In this document: piece by piece, positions 1-7,976 of the stretch
How positions within the stretch are numbered: position 1 is the first letter of the stretch
Layout of the letters: the number at the start of each line of letters is the position of its first letter
Translations under genes and position numbers: made by a program
NCBI RefSeq assembly: GCF_001866075.3
Contig: NZ_CP063356.1
Coordinates: 2,594,164 to 2,658,163 of the forward strand
Source of the DNA: Anaerobacillus isosaccharinicus
Lineage (GTDB): Bacteria; Bacillota; Bacilli; Bacillales; Anaerobacillaceae
Direction of reading: 5' to 3'
DNA length: 64,000 nt
Notes under the pieces: model-generated
Seen by the model: only the letters and a program-made list of their open reading frames with translations
Told to the model about the DNA's origin: nothing
The model's database searches: none

Positions 1-418
1 TTAAGCCTGAATTTACTTTGATCCACACTGTTATGGGACTGGCACCGTTAAATGCTTCATCAACGATTTTGGCTTGCTCTAGTGAATCAATAGCTATCGT
101 GATTTTTGCCTGATTAGTTAACGTTCGAAGTCGCTCTAATTTTTGTTCACTTGATAGGGGATAAGCGATTAAAATATCAACTATTCCAGCAGCGACCATG
201 ACCTCTGCTTCTTCAAGTTTTGCAACTGTTATTCCACATGCCCCTCTTTCAAGCTGCATTTTTGCGATTTGAAGACTTTTATGAGTTTTTATATGAGGTC
301 TCCAGCTAATATTGTTTTCTTTGGCAATGGAACTAATTTCATCTAAGTTTTTTTCGAGCAGATTGAGGTCAAGGAGTAAAGCAGGAGTATCGAGCTTAAG
401 TATGGAATTATTGGTCAA
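1..418 (-). CDS. D-threonine aldolase / DSD1-like PLP enzyme, N-terminal part (cut by window edge)
   Basis: Reading the minus strand from a TTG codon at 418 gives 139 open codons that run off the left edge. The protein begins with the LDTPALLLDL signature and has RPHIKTHKS near residue 40, which contains the PLP-binding lysine of the alanine-racemase-fold D-threonine aldolase/D-serine dehydratase family, followed by GACGITVAKLEEAEVM and DILIAYP, all typical of that family. An AGGTGATC ribosome binding site precedes the TTG. Family members cleave or deaminate D-amino acids with a beta-hydroxyl group in the cytoplasm. The exact substrate cannot be told from this fragment, and the metal-binding C-terminal domain is outside the window. 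Confidence 0.8.
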   Translation of the reverse strand, partial: MTNNSILKLDTPALLLDLNLLEKNLDEISSIAKENNISWRPHIKTHKSLQIAKMQLERGACGITVAKLEEAEVMVAAGIVDILIAYPLSSEQKLERLRTLTNQAKITIAIDSLEQAKIVDEAFNGASPITVWIKVNSGL

Positions 419-642
419 GAGAGATCACCTCATTTTCAAAGTTTGATTACTATGACTGTATCATAGGAAAAGAAGTGAGGAAAGTTCAAACGATTCGTAA
501 TAGCATATGTAGTTCACCCTAATCAATTAAGGAGATTTCAGGGAAATGCATTTGTTTCTACTATAAATAATTGAAAATTTCATCCACCATACATTTATTT
601 ACAGTATTTGTAAAAGATATATTCATATCGGTGAAAGAAGGT

Positions 643-1209
643 ATGAATTTGAACATCATTATTATAGTACTTTTGTTTCTATTAAATATAAGATATCAAT
701 CGTTTAAGCACCTAAAAAAATATGCACCAACTATGGTATATGTATCAACATTTAATGCACTTTATTATTATTTATGTAAACATTATTTGCTATGGGACTT
801 TAAGTCAATAAATCTCAGTGTTAGATGGTTAAGGGGATTACATATATTTATCTTAACGCCTTCTTTGGTTCTCTTATATTTAACGAAATTTCCTAGAAAG
901 ATCGAGAAACAACCAATTTATATTCTAAAGTGGGTGGCTGTTTCAAGTATCTGTGAGTTTATTGTTTTCAAACAAGGGTTACTTTTCTTCAAAAGGGGCT
1001 GGAATATAGGTTGGTCAGCGTTGTTATATTTAAAAATGTATGTTTATAGTTATTTCTTTAAAGAACATAAGCTAACAGTTCTCGGCCTTTCGATCATTAC
1101 AACAGTTACTGCATTAAAAATCTTTAACGTTCCACTTAGAAATGATCAATTGAAGGGACCTCTCGCTATCCCTTTTTTAAAGAAAAAAAAGAAATTCATA
1201 TCATTTTAA
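643..1209 (+). CDS. CBO0543-like integral membrane protein
   Basis: The predicted product has about 188 residues and is very hydrophobic, with about four or five membrane segments and a basic tail of lysines. The stretch with NALYYYL, a DYLLWDF-like block (here KHYLLWDF) and a following LRGLHIFILTPSLVLLYL resembles the CBO0543 family of small Bacillaceae/Clostridia membrane proteins, whose function is unknown. The open frame extends upstream to a TTG at 571 without a ribosome binding site; the ATG at 643 (with AGAAGG directly before it) fits the usual family length better but its spacing is short, so the start is uncertain. It is a lone gene ending in a good terminator and is divergent from the aldolase-like gene. 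Confidence 0.55.
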   Translation: MNLNIIIIVLLFLLNIRYQSFKHLKKYAPTMVYVSTFNALYYYLCKHYLLWDFKSINLSVRWLRGLHIFILTPSLVLLYLTKFPRKIEKQPIYILKWVAVSSICEFIVFKQGLLFFKRGWNIGWSALLYLKMYVYSYFFKEHKLTVLGLSIITTVTALKIFNVPLRNDQLKGPLAIPFLKKKKKFISF

Positions 1210-1211
1210 GA

Positions 1212-1237
1212 AAGGATGGTATTTGCCATCCTTTTTC
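1212..1237 (+). terminator. Rho-independent terminator of the CBO0543-like gene
   Basis: AAGGATGG and CCATCCTT form an 8-bp stem around a 6-base loop, followed by a short T-run, two bases after the stop codon. Confidence 0.8.
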
Positions 1238-1307
1238 TAATTTATTTGAAGTCCATGTGGGAATTTGTGTAAAAATTATAAAAGTAAAGAATTCTTTTGA
1301 TTGCCTC

Positions 1308-1336
1308 TTGCATTTTTTGGTAAACTATATTATAGT
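1308..1336 (+). promoter_or_regulatory. Sigma-A promoter of the GntR/ABC operon
   Basis: TTGCAT at 1308-1313 and TATAGT at 1331-1336 are separated by 17 bp. The -10 box overlaps the operator palindrome. Confidence 0.6.
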
Positions 1337-1357
1337 ACATTACAACAGTAATGCACT
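1334..1357 (+). promoter_or_regulatory. Palindromic operator, probable autoregulation site of the GntR regulator
   Basis: AGTACATTAC and GTAATGCACT are inverted repeats (9 of 10 positions pair) around AACA. The site covers the -10 box and the predicted transcription start of the operon, where a bound repressor would block initiation. YtrA-type GntR proteins are known to bind such palindromes near their own promoters; binding here is inferred. Confidence 0.65.
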
Positions 1358-1386
1358 ATGTTAGATACTTAGTTAGGGGGTGCGCC

Positions 1387-1764
1387 GTGATTTTAAATAC
1401 TGATGGAACGAAGCCAATTTATGTTCAAATTTCTGATTGGCTAGAAACCGAAATATTGTCTGGAAATATTGGAGCAGATGAGAAGGTATATTCTCAATAT
1501 CAACTTGCCGAGATGTTTAATATAAACCCCGCAACAGCAGCAAAAGGCTTAAATATGTTAGCAGATGAGAATATTGTGTATAAAAAACGAGGGTTAGGGA
1601 TGTTTGTGTCTCCTGATGCACTTGATATGATTTTGATAAAACGGAAAAGTCTAACGTTAAAACGATTAGTTTTAGAGATCGTAACAGAGGCAAGGCAACT
1701 TGGTGTATCCGAAACAGAATTGGTTGAGATGATTAAAGAAGTGAATAACGTTAGGGAGGAATAG
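1387..1764 (+). CDS. YtrA-subfamily GntR transcriptional regulator
   Basis: The 125-residue product opens with the family sequence KPIYVQISDWLETEILSG and contains the winged helix-turn-helix with the QYQLAEMFNINPATAAKGL recognition region (about residues 37-70), then a short C-terminal helix pair instead of a large effector domain, as in the YtrA/YhcF group. The GTG start at 1387 is chosen because an AGGGGGTG site sits just before it and because the upstream part of the open frame runs through the operator. It is the first gene of a four-gene operon with an ABC transporter; regulators of this group usually repress their own transporter and respond to cell-envelope stress. The signal here is unknown. 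Confidence 0.85.
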   Translation: MILNTDGTKPIYVQISDWLETEILSGNIGADEKVYSQYQLAEMFNINPATAAKGLNMLADENIVYKKRGLGMFVSPDALDMILIKRKSLTLKRLVLEIVTEARQLGVSETELVEMIKEVNNVREE

Positions 1765-1766
1765 AG

Positions 1767-2669
1767 ATGAATGTCATTCAATGTGAAAACTTAAATAAAA
1801 AGTACAGTAGCAGTCATGCCTTAAAAAACTTGTCATTTACAATTGAGGAAAATAAAATTACTGGATTGATTGGACGAAATGGCGCCGGAAAAACAACCTT
1901 ATTAAAACTAATTGCTGGCTTTTCACAACCGTCTTCGGGTAAAGTGGTGGTTTTTTCTGAAGTCCCTTTTAATAACTTGAAAGTTTCCCAAAATATGATT
2001 TTTATAGATGATAACATGACGTTACCCCAGTCAATAAGTTTGTTAGATATCTTGTATACTGCCAATGATTTTTACGAAAATTGGGATATGGAGTTAGCAA
2101 GACGTCTATTTGACTATTTTTCATTTAATCCAAACGATCTTCAGAAAAATTTATCAAAAGGAATGAAAAGTACGTTTCATGCCATTATTGGTTTAGCAGC
2201 TAGGTGTCCGTTAACAATCTTTGATGAACCGACGACAGGGATGGACGCGTCTGTTCGAAAAGATTTTTATCGTGCCCTATTAAAAGACTATCTAGAACAT
2301 CCACGAACGATTCTATTATCTAGCCACCATTTAAATGAAATCGACGACTTAATTGAAGATGTGTTACTCATTAAGAATGGAGAGAAATACCTTCAAATTT
2401 CAGTAGAAGAATTAAAACAATTTGCGATTGGCTTAAGTGGAAAAAAGATTGTTGTTGACGAATGGACAAAAGGAAAGGAAATTATTTATAAAAAAATGGT
2501 GGGAACTGACAGTGCTTATGTAGTCGTCCACAATGATTATATGAAAGAAGATCTTGAGAAAGCTCGCTTAAATGGGATTGATATTAGTAGCGTTGCTGCC
2601 GAAGATGTATGTGTTTATTTAACAAATAAGACGAAAGGCGGAATTGATGATGTCTTTGACAAGCGTTAA
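1767..2669 (+). CDS. ABC transporter ATP-binding protein (YtrB-like)
   Basis: The 300-residue protein has the Walker A loop GRNGAGKTT at residues 36-44, a divergent signature LSKGMKS around residue 130, and Walker B LTIFDEPTTGMD, followed by the switch SSHHLNEIDDL. The weak signature motif is typical of the YtrB/YhcG type that pairs with GntR regulators. A C-terminal accessory region of about 85 residues follows the nucleotide-binding domain. It starts 2 bp after the regulator stop codon and its end overlaps the permease start, so it is translated with both neighbours. It supplies ATP hydrolysis for the membrane protein encoded next; the substrate is unknown. Confidence 0.88.
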   Translation: MNVIQCENLNKKYSSSHALKNLSFTIEENKITGLIGRNGAGKTTLLKLIAGFSQPSSGKVVVFSEVPFNNLKVSQNMIFIDDNMTLPQSISLLDILYTANDFYENWDMELARRLFDYFSFNPNDLQKNLSKGMKSTFHAIIGLAARCPLTIFDEPTTGMDASVRKDFYRALLKDYLEHPRTILLSSHHLNEIDDLIEDVLLIKNGEKYLQISVEELKQFAIGLSGKKIVVDEWTKGKEIIYKKMVGTDSAYVVVHNDYMKEDLEKARLNGIDISSVAAEDVCVYLTNKTKGGIDDVFDKR

Positions 2670-3396
2670 TGCAGCGGAAATAATAAAAAAACAATATTTC
2701 TATAAATTACGTGCTCATTATGGAATATTTACATCGTTATTCATTACACAATTGGTTGCTCTAGCATTCTCATTTATGGCCAGTGGTTCAATGGGGTCTG
2801 GTGGTGAGGGTGTTTCGATTAATGTTAGTTTTTATACAGGTAATGTCATTATTGCATTCACGATGCTTTGGGCATTTATTAGTGGAGTCTCAATGAATTC
2901 TAAGCTTGTTAGAAATGGTGATTTTTCTTTTGTGACCAATCGTTTAACTAGTCATGTATCTAGCCTTGCTTTTTTGTTAACAACGACCGTTGTCGGTGGG
3001 ATCATGGCAATGCTTGGAAGTTCATTGTTGAAAACGATTATTTACTTTTTAAAAGGTGATAGTATATTAAATCATACGTATTCGATCCCAGTTATTGAAC
3101 TGTTAATTGGAGTCATTGCTACAATTCTTTATGTAACTCTTTTTGGCATATTTGGGTATGCGGTAGCAAGTCTCACTCAATTAAATAAAATCTTTATTTT
3201 CTTGCTCCCCCTTATATTCATAGGTTTACTATTCGTGGAAGGTAAAACAAACGGTCAAGGGCCACTTTCAGTCGTTTTTAGATTTTTTGCCATGGAATCT
3301 TCGTTATTTTTATTCGCGATAAAAGTGATCGTCGTGATAGGTATTCTTTGCTTAACAGCGACTACGATGTCCAACAAGCTGGAGGTGCGAAGATGA
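2650..3396 (+). CDS. ABC-2-like membrane permease of the GntR-linked transporter
   Basis: About 248 residues with six predicted membrane segments and no recognisable soluble domain. The coding region overlaps the end of the ATPase gene; three starts in a row are possible (TTG 2644, ATG 2647, ATG 2650), and 2650 lies at the best distance from AAGGCGGA at 2635-2642. The next gene starts inside its stop codon (ATGA overlap at 3393-3396). By position and topology it is the membrane partner of the preceding ATPase. The sequence alone does not show whether it exports a compound or acts as a sensor in the envelope. Confidence 0.75.
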   Translation: MSLTSVNAAEIIKKQYFYKLRAHYGIFTSLFITQLVALAFSFMASGSMGSGGEGVSINVSFYTGNVIIAFTMLWAFISGVSMNSKLVRNGDFSFVTNRLTSHVSSLAFLLTTTVVGGIMAMLGSSLLKTIIYFLKGDSILNHTYSIPVIELLIGVIATILYVTLFGIFGYAVASLTQLNKIFIFLLPLIFIGLLFVEGKTNGQGPLSVVFRFFAMESSLFLFAIKVIVVIGILCLTATTMSNKLEVRR

Positions 3397-4106
3397 ATGT
3401 TCTTATAACAGCAATATTGCCACTCTTTATTTTGTTAATTGTTGCAGCGATTGCGACTGGATTGATTAAATTGACAGCACAAAATGCCAAATTCCTTAAT
3501 GGTAAGGCTATCATGTACATTTTTGCGGGGTATGGAGCGATTGTATTTAGTTCGGTCTTATTCACTTATACAATTCCTTCAGAGACTTCTGAAATCGGTG
3601 AAATCTCAACGAAACAGGTACAAGAAATTACTGATCATTTTTATGAGGCAATAAATGAAGGTAATTTAGCAGAGGTTGAAGGTGTGAAGGTTACTGATAA
3701 CTGGAATTTTCCTTTTAATGAAAATATATTAAACATTAAAACCGTCTTAAATGATTCTTATTCACATTCCTGGGTTGTAGTTGATAAAGACACAAATCTC
3801 GTTGACGAAGTAAGGATAACACGATACACCACACCACACATTGTTAATGGTGTTGAATATACAGAAAGAATTAATTCACCCACGTTGAATTTACAAAGTA
3901 ATACGTTAACAATCAAACCGCCGGGGCGTACTGAGATTAGATTATCGAAATTTCATAAAGAATTTCCAATCACTCAATTCACTGGGGAAAAAATGTTTCC
4001 TAGCCACGAAAGTACTTGGAGTGCCAATGTACTATACTTGCAAGTTCCTGCACACGTTAAAATTACTGCAGATGAAAATGTAAGTTTACAATATCGAGGA
4101 CAGTAA
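3393..4106 (+). CDS. Membrane-anchored protein of unknown function in the ABC operon
   Basis: The product of 237 residues starts with two close membrane segments (about residues 3-24 and 35-55) and continues as a soluble domain of about 175 residues that would lie outside the cell. The domain has no motif I recognise; it contains a beta-rich stretch with NTLTIKPPGRTEIRLSKFH. The ATG at 3393 is used because it overlaps the permease stop as ATGA and has GGAGGTG upstream. It is the last gene of the operon and precedes a strong terminator. A sensor or substrate-presenting role for the transporter is possible but is only a guess from context. Confidence 0.7.
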   Translation: MNVLITAILPLFILLIVAAIATGLIKLTAQNAKFLNGKAIMYIFAGYGAIVFSSVLFTYTIPSETSEIGEISTKQVQEITDHFYEAINEGNLAEVEGVKVTDNWNFPFNENILNIKTVLNDSYSHSWVVVDKDTNLVDEVRITRYTTPHIVNGVEYTERINSPTLNLQSNTLTIKPPGRTEIRLSKFHKEFPITQFTGEKMFPSHESTWSANVLYLQVPAHVKITADENVSLQYRGQ

Positions 4107-4140
4107 AGGTTAGATTACTTAGGTAGCTAACTTCTAAGGC

Positions 4141-4180
4141 ATAGAAGCGATTACTAAAAATGGTAATCGCTTCTATTTCT
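4141..4180 (+). terminator. Terminator of the GntR/ABC operon
   Basis: A perfect 14-bp stem (4141-4154 with 4163-4176) with an 8-base loop, followed by a T-rich stretch. Confidence 0.85.
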
Positions 4181-4236
4181 GAAGAGAAACATGCTAGTAT
4201 AGTAGTATACAAACATAATTAAGAGAGGGTCAATGG

Positions 4237-4809
4237 ATGAAAAAAAAGTTACTGATTTTCGGAGCGGTCCTACTGTGCCTCCCCATAAGTTACCTAGCTT
4301 TTGTTCATAGCTTGATGACAAAAGCAGCACAACAAGAACCACCAAATGATATAGCCCATGTCATCGTTTTAGGAGCAAAATTAAATGGCGATGTTATGAG
4401 TCTTTCGTTATATTACCGAGTTCGTGAAGCGCTTCATTATCTAGAAGATAATCCAAAGGCAAAGGTGATTGTTTCAGGTGGGCAAGGTGAGGGTGAGTGG
4501 ATCACAGAAGCAAGTGCAATGGCTACTTATTTTATTGAAAATGGCATTGAGGAAAATAGAATTATTCTTGAAGAATTATCGACAACAACGTTTGAGAATT
4601 TTAAATTTAGCCGCGGGAAAATTGGGGAAGAGATTAAAGAGGTTGTTGTGGTTACGAATGACTTTCATTTGTATAGAGCGATGGTCATTGCTAGGCGTCA
4701 AGGTTTTGAACCCTACCCATTAGCTGCCGAAACACCGCGAGTTGTAAGAGAGAAGTTGTGGACTAGGGAATATGTAGCCATTTTAAAAACTTGGATTTTT
4801 GATCGGTAA
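4237..4809 (+). CDS. YdcF family (DUF218) protein, ElyC/SanA-like
   Basis: The 190-residue protein has one N-terminal membrane segment and then the DUF218 fold: HVIVLGAKL, the glycine-rich VSGGQGEGE, TEASAM, an EELSTTTFEN block and VVTNDFHLYRA, all in the usual order. Family members are membrane-anchored and act outside the cytoplasmic membrane; SanA and ElyC affect envelope integrity and peptidoglycan or polyprenyl-lipid metabolism in Escherichia coli, but the reaction is not established for the Gram-positive forms. AGAGAGGGTC precedes the ATG. It stands alone between a terminator and a DedA gene. Confidence 0.85.
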   Translation: MKKKLLIFGAVLLCLPISYLAFVHSLMTKAAQQEPPNDIAHVIVLGAKLNGDVMSLSLYYRVREALHYLEDNPKAKVIVSGGQGEGEWITEASAMATYFIENGIEENRIILEELSTTTFENFKFSRGKIGEEIKEVVVVTNDFHLYRAMVIARRQGFEPYPLAAETPRVVREKLWTREYVAILKTWIFDR

Positions 4810-4994
4810 TATATTTAAAATCTTGAAATAGAGCAGTTATCACTCCTGAATTTTAAGAAAAATATGACAATTTTGTTTACGTGATGCCTATCCACCGTTT
4901 AGAATAGTTAGTATATATTCTAAATAGTACCATTGATACGATTTAAGTCAGTTTCCTAATAAAACTGTTTTCCAAGGGGAAGTAGGTGTAAAAA

Positions 4995-5591
4995 GTGGAA
5001 CTAGATGGACTTTTAGAAGTGCTAAATGAATTAGGGTATGTTGGGATATTTCTTTGGTTATGGCTTGGAATGCTAGGTATTCCAATTCCTAATGAAGCGA
5101 TTGTAACATCTATAGGGTACTTGTCAGGTACGCAAATTTTACAAGCAGATAAAGTTTTTGTTATGGGCTATTTAGGCATCGTTGCAAGTTTGACGACGAG
5201 TTATTTGTTAGGAAGAGTAATCGGTAAAACACTAGTAAACTATTTTTCTAAAAAGAGAGGAACCAAATCATCTATTAGAAAGGCTGTTTACTTAATTAAG
5301 AAATATCATGTGTATTCCTTAGTTGTCAGCTATTTTATTCCTGGCGTTCGAATTTTTGTTCCCTTTTTATACGGAATGATGCGCCTTTCATATGTGCGCT
5401 TTGCCGTACTATCCTATACAACAGCGCTGCTTTGGTTTTGTTTATTTTTCTTTTTTGGCATGATTACTGGAAAAAATGAGGATCTTTCAATCTTAATGAT
5501 TATTGCAGTGATTGTATCTATAAGTATTATTACGATGATTTTTAATTCACATAAAAAAAAGAAGCGTGTTGAAGAGTCTTTTCATAGCTAA
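4995..5591 (+). CDS. DedA family membrane protein
   Basis: The 198-residue protein matches the DedA/SNARE-associated family: an N-terminal helix with GIPIPNE (the conserved re-entrant loop motif with an acidic residue), a middle GRVIGKTLVNYFSKK segment, and the YFIPGVRIFVPF motif that holds the conserved arginine, followed by two more membrane helices and a lysine-rich end. Members of this family work as flippases for undecaprenyl phosphate or phospholipids, often with proton-motive-force dependence. The GTG at 4995 follows GTAGGTG at a suitable distance. The gene overlaps the open frame of the CoA-transferase but not its likely start. Confidence 0.88.
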   Translation: MELDGLLEVLNELGYVGIFLWLWLGMLGIPIPNEAIVTSIGYLSGTQILQADKVFVMGYLGIVASLTTSYLLGRVIGKTLVNYFSKKRGTKSSIRKAVYLIKKYHVYSLVVSYFIPGVRIFVPFLYGMMRLSYVRFAVLSYTTALLWFCLFFFFGMITGKNEDLSILMIIAVIVSISIITMIFNSHKKKKRVEESFHS

Positions 5592-5619
5592 AGTTGAAGT
5601 CTTTAAAGGATGTGGTCGT

Positions 5620-6768
5620 GTGTTATCCGGAATTCGCATCATTGATTTTAGTCAGTATTTACCTGGCCCATATGCAACAATGAGACTAGCAGACAAAGGC
5701 GCAGAGGTTATTGTCGTTGAACCTCTAGAAGGTGAGTCGAGTAGACATTTAGAATTGAAAAGTGAAGGAACGAGTTTACTATATTTAGCTAACAATCGAA
5801 ATAAAAAAAGTATTGCAATCAATTTGAAGGAGCCAAAAGGACAGCAGTTGGCTCTAGATTTAATAAAAGAAGCTGATGTTGTTGTAGAAAGTTTTCGACC
5901 TAGTGTTATGAAAAGGCTAGGATTAGATTATGAGACTGTAAAGAAAATAAAAAATGATATTATTTATTGCTCAATATCAGGTTTCGGACAAATGGGACAG
6001 ATGAGTCATTTAGGTAGCCATGATTTAAATTATTTGGCAATAAGTGGGGTCCTTGCCCAACTAAAGGATGAGAGGGGAAGACCAATGGTCCCCTCTGTTC
6101 AGCTTGCTGACCATCTTGGGTCATTTAACTGCACAGAAGAAATTTTAACCGCAATGATTAAGCGTTCGAAAACAAACGAAGGTAGTTACATAGATTTGTC
6201 GCTTGTAGATGCCCTTGTTTCAATCATGGGGACAAATTACATGCACTATAGTGAAGCTAAGCAATATCGAGGTGTTCCTGAGCTTATTGGTGAAAAAAGT
6301 TGTTATAACATTTATGAAACACAAGATGGAAGGTACGTTGCTTTTGCTGCATTAGAAGAAAAATTTTGGACTAATTTTTGCAAAGCGGTAGGAAAAGAAG
6401 AATGGATCCCGCTTCACAAAGAAACTTGTCCATTTTTTCATAAAGAAATAACTGAATTTTTCAAAAAAAGAACACTAGAGCAGTGGACGCAATTTTCATT
6501 TAAGGTTGATTGTTGTCTCACACCTATATTAGAAATTAACGAAATAATAGATTTTCCTTTTTTAAAAGAAAGAAATTTATTCTTAGACGAAAAAAATAAA
6601 GGAAGTTCCATTGCAAGCTTTTTCTCACAAAATTTAAGTGGTGTAAGTCGACCGCCACAGGTAGGTGAAGATACAGAAGAGATATTAAGCTCAATTTTAA
6701 ACTATTCGCCTATAAAAATAAAAAGCTTAATAAATACCAAAATTGTTAGGAGTGGAGTAAAAAATTGA
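5620..6768 (+). CDS. Family III (CaiB/BaiF) CoA-transferase
   Basis: The 382-residue product has the family N-terminus LSGIRIIDFSQYLPGPYATM, the ADKGAEVIVVEPLEGE motif, NNRNKKSIAINLK and the SFRPSVMKRLGLDY block that contains the region near the catalytic aspartate. Length is close to the usual 390-410. These enzymes move CoA between carboxylic acids. The GTG at 5620 follows AAAGGATG and removes an upstream stretch that does not fit the family. Its stop codon overlaps the start of the thiolase gene, so the two are co-translated, suggesting a shared pathway of acid activation and acyl-CoA chain cleavage; the substrate is not evident. Confidence 0.85.
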   Translation: MLSGIRIIDFSQYLPGPYATMRLADKGAEVIVVEPLEGESSRHLELKSEGTSLLYLANNRNKKSIAINLKEPKGQQLALDLIKEADVVVESFRPSVMKRLGLDYETVKKIKNDIIYCSISGFGQMGQMSHLGSHDLNYLAISGVLAQLKDERGRPMVPSVQLADHLGSFNCTEEILTAMIKRSKTNEGSYIDLSLVDALVSIMGTNYMHYSEAKQYRGVPELIGEKSCYNIYETQDGRYVAFAALEEKFWTNFCKAVGKEEWIPLHKETCPFFHKEITEFFKKRTLEQWTQFSFKVDCCLTPILEINEIIDFPFLKERNLFLDEKNKGSSIASFFSQNLSGVSRPPQVGEDTEEILSSILNYSPIKIKSLINTKIVRSGVKN

Positions 6769-7910
6769 GAGAAGCAGTAATGATCGAAGCAGTTCGAACG
6801 CCTATAGGAAGAAGAAATGGTGCACTTAGTCAATATCGCCCAGATGAAATGTTAGCACTTGTTTTAAATGAGGTAGTTACAAGAGCAGGAATTAATAAAT
6901 CAGAGGTAGAGGATGTTATTGCAGGGTGTGTTACCCAAGCTGGTGAGCAGTCAGCTGATATTGCTAGAATTTCTTCATTAATTGCAGGTTTTCCAAAAGA
7001 AGTTCCCGGAGTAACGATTGATAGGCAGTGTGGTTCAAGTGAGCAAGCGATTCACTTTGCTGCCCAAGCGGTACTAAGTGGTGACATGGACTGTGTGATT
7101 GCATGCGGAGTTGAGAGCATGTCGAGGGTTCCAATGTTTTCTCAATTTCAAGGGCGCCACGAAAGTGAGAAACTTTTATCAAAATATGAAATTATCCACC
7201 AAGGATTATCAGCAGAACGTATAGCAGAAAAGTGGAGTTTGAGTCGTCACGAATTAGATGAGTTTGCTTTTTTAAGTCACCAAAAAGCATTACATGCTCA
7301 AAAAAAAGGTTATTTCAAAAGAGAAATTATGCCTGTCGAAATTGAAAAAGAAGGTGAAATTATTATTTTCTCTGATGATGAAGGACCTAGAGTTGATACA
7401 ACAGTGGAACGGTTAGGTACATTAAAAACACCATTTTTAGAGGGTGGTTACATTTCAGCAGGTAATGCTAGTCAAATTAGTGACGGGGCCGCAGCTGTAT
7501 TAATTATGTCGAAAGAAAAAGCAGTGCAACTCGGTTTAAAACCGAGATTTAAAATTGTAGCTAGAGCTGTTGTTGGTTCTGATCCAACGTTAATGCTTAC
7601 AGGCCCTATTAGCGCAACAAAAAAAGCTTTAGCGAAGGCAAATCTAACTTTAGAAGATATTGATTTGTTTGAAGTAAATGAGGCATTTGCTTCAGTTCCA
7701 TTAGCTTGGGCAAAAGAGCTTAATGTAGACTTGAACAAACTAAACGTAAATGGTGGCGCAATCGCCTTAGGTCACCCCCTTGGTGCTACTGGTACCAGAG
7801 TCATGACAACGATGCTCCATGAATTAGAACGGAGCGGGAAAAGGTATGGACTACAAGCTATTTGTGAAGGATACGGGATGGCTAACGCTACGATTGTTGA
7901 GCGAATTTAA
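6765..7910 (+). CDS. Acetyl-CoA acyltransferase (thiolase)
   Basis: The 381-residue thiolase shows RTPIGRRNGALS at the N-terminus, the nucleophilic cysteine in IDRQCGSSEQAIHFAA (near residue 88), NEAFASVPLAWA, and the C-terminal VNGGAIALGHPLGATGTR histidine motif; the usual second cysteine occurs in AICEGYGMA. It catalyses reversible Claisen cleavage of 3-ketoacyl-CoA. The start is a TTG that overlaps the stop codon of the CoA-transferase (TTGA), with AGGAGTGGAG upstream. The pairing suggests degradation of a fatty, branched or aromatic acid rather than PHB synthesis, but this is inference. Confidence 0.92.
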   Translation: MREAVMIEAVRTPIGRRNGALSQYRPDEMLALVLNEVVTRAGINKSEVEDVIAGCVTQAGEQSADIARISSLIAGFPKEVPGVTIDRQCGSSEQAIHFAAQAVLSGDMDCVIACGVESMSRVPMFSQFQGRHESEKLLSKYEIIHQGLSAERIAEKWSLSRHELDEFAFLSHQKALHAQKKGYFKREIMPVEIEKEGEIIIFSDDEGPRVDTTVERLGTLKTPFLEGGYISAGNASQISDGAAAVLIMSKEKAVQLGLKPRFKIVARAVVGSDPTLMLTGPISATKKALAKANLTLEDIDLFEVNEAFASVPLAWAKELNVDLNKLNVNGGAIALGHPLGATGTRVMTTMLHELERSGKRYGLQAICEGYGMANATIVERI

Positions 7911-7917
7911 TTGGTAG

Positions 7918-7968
7918 GTGCACAGAAAACCTCTGGTTTTCATGGGGTTTTCTGTGCACTATACGTTT
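7918..7968. terminator. Strong hairpin between convergent genes
   Basis: A perfect 14-bp stem joins 7918-7931 and 7946-7959. T-rich sequence lies after it, but there is no long T-run. It separates the thiolase operon from the converging deacetylase gene. Confidence 0.65.
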
Positions 7969-7976
7969 TGATTTAA

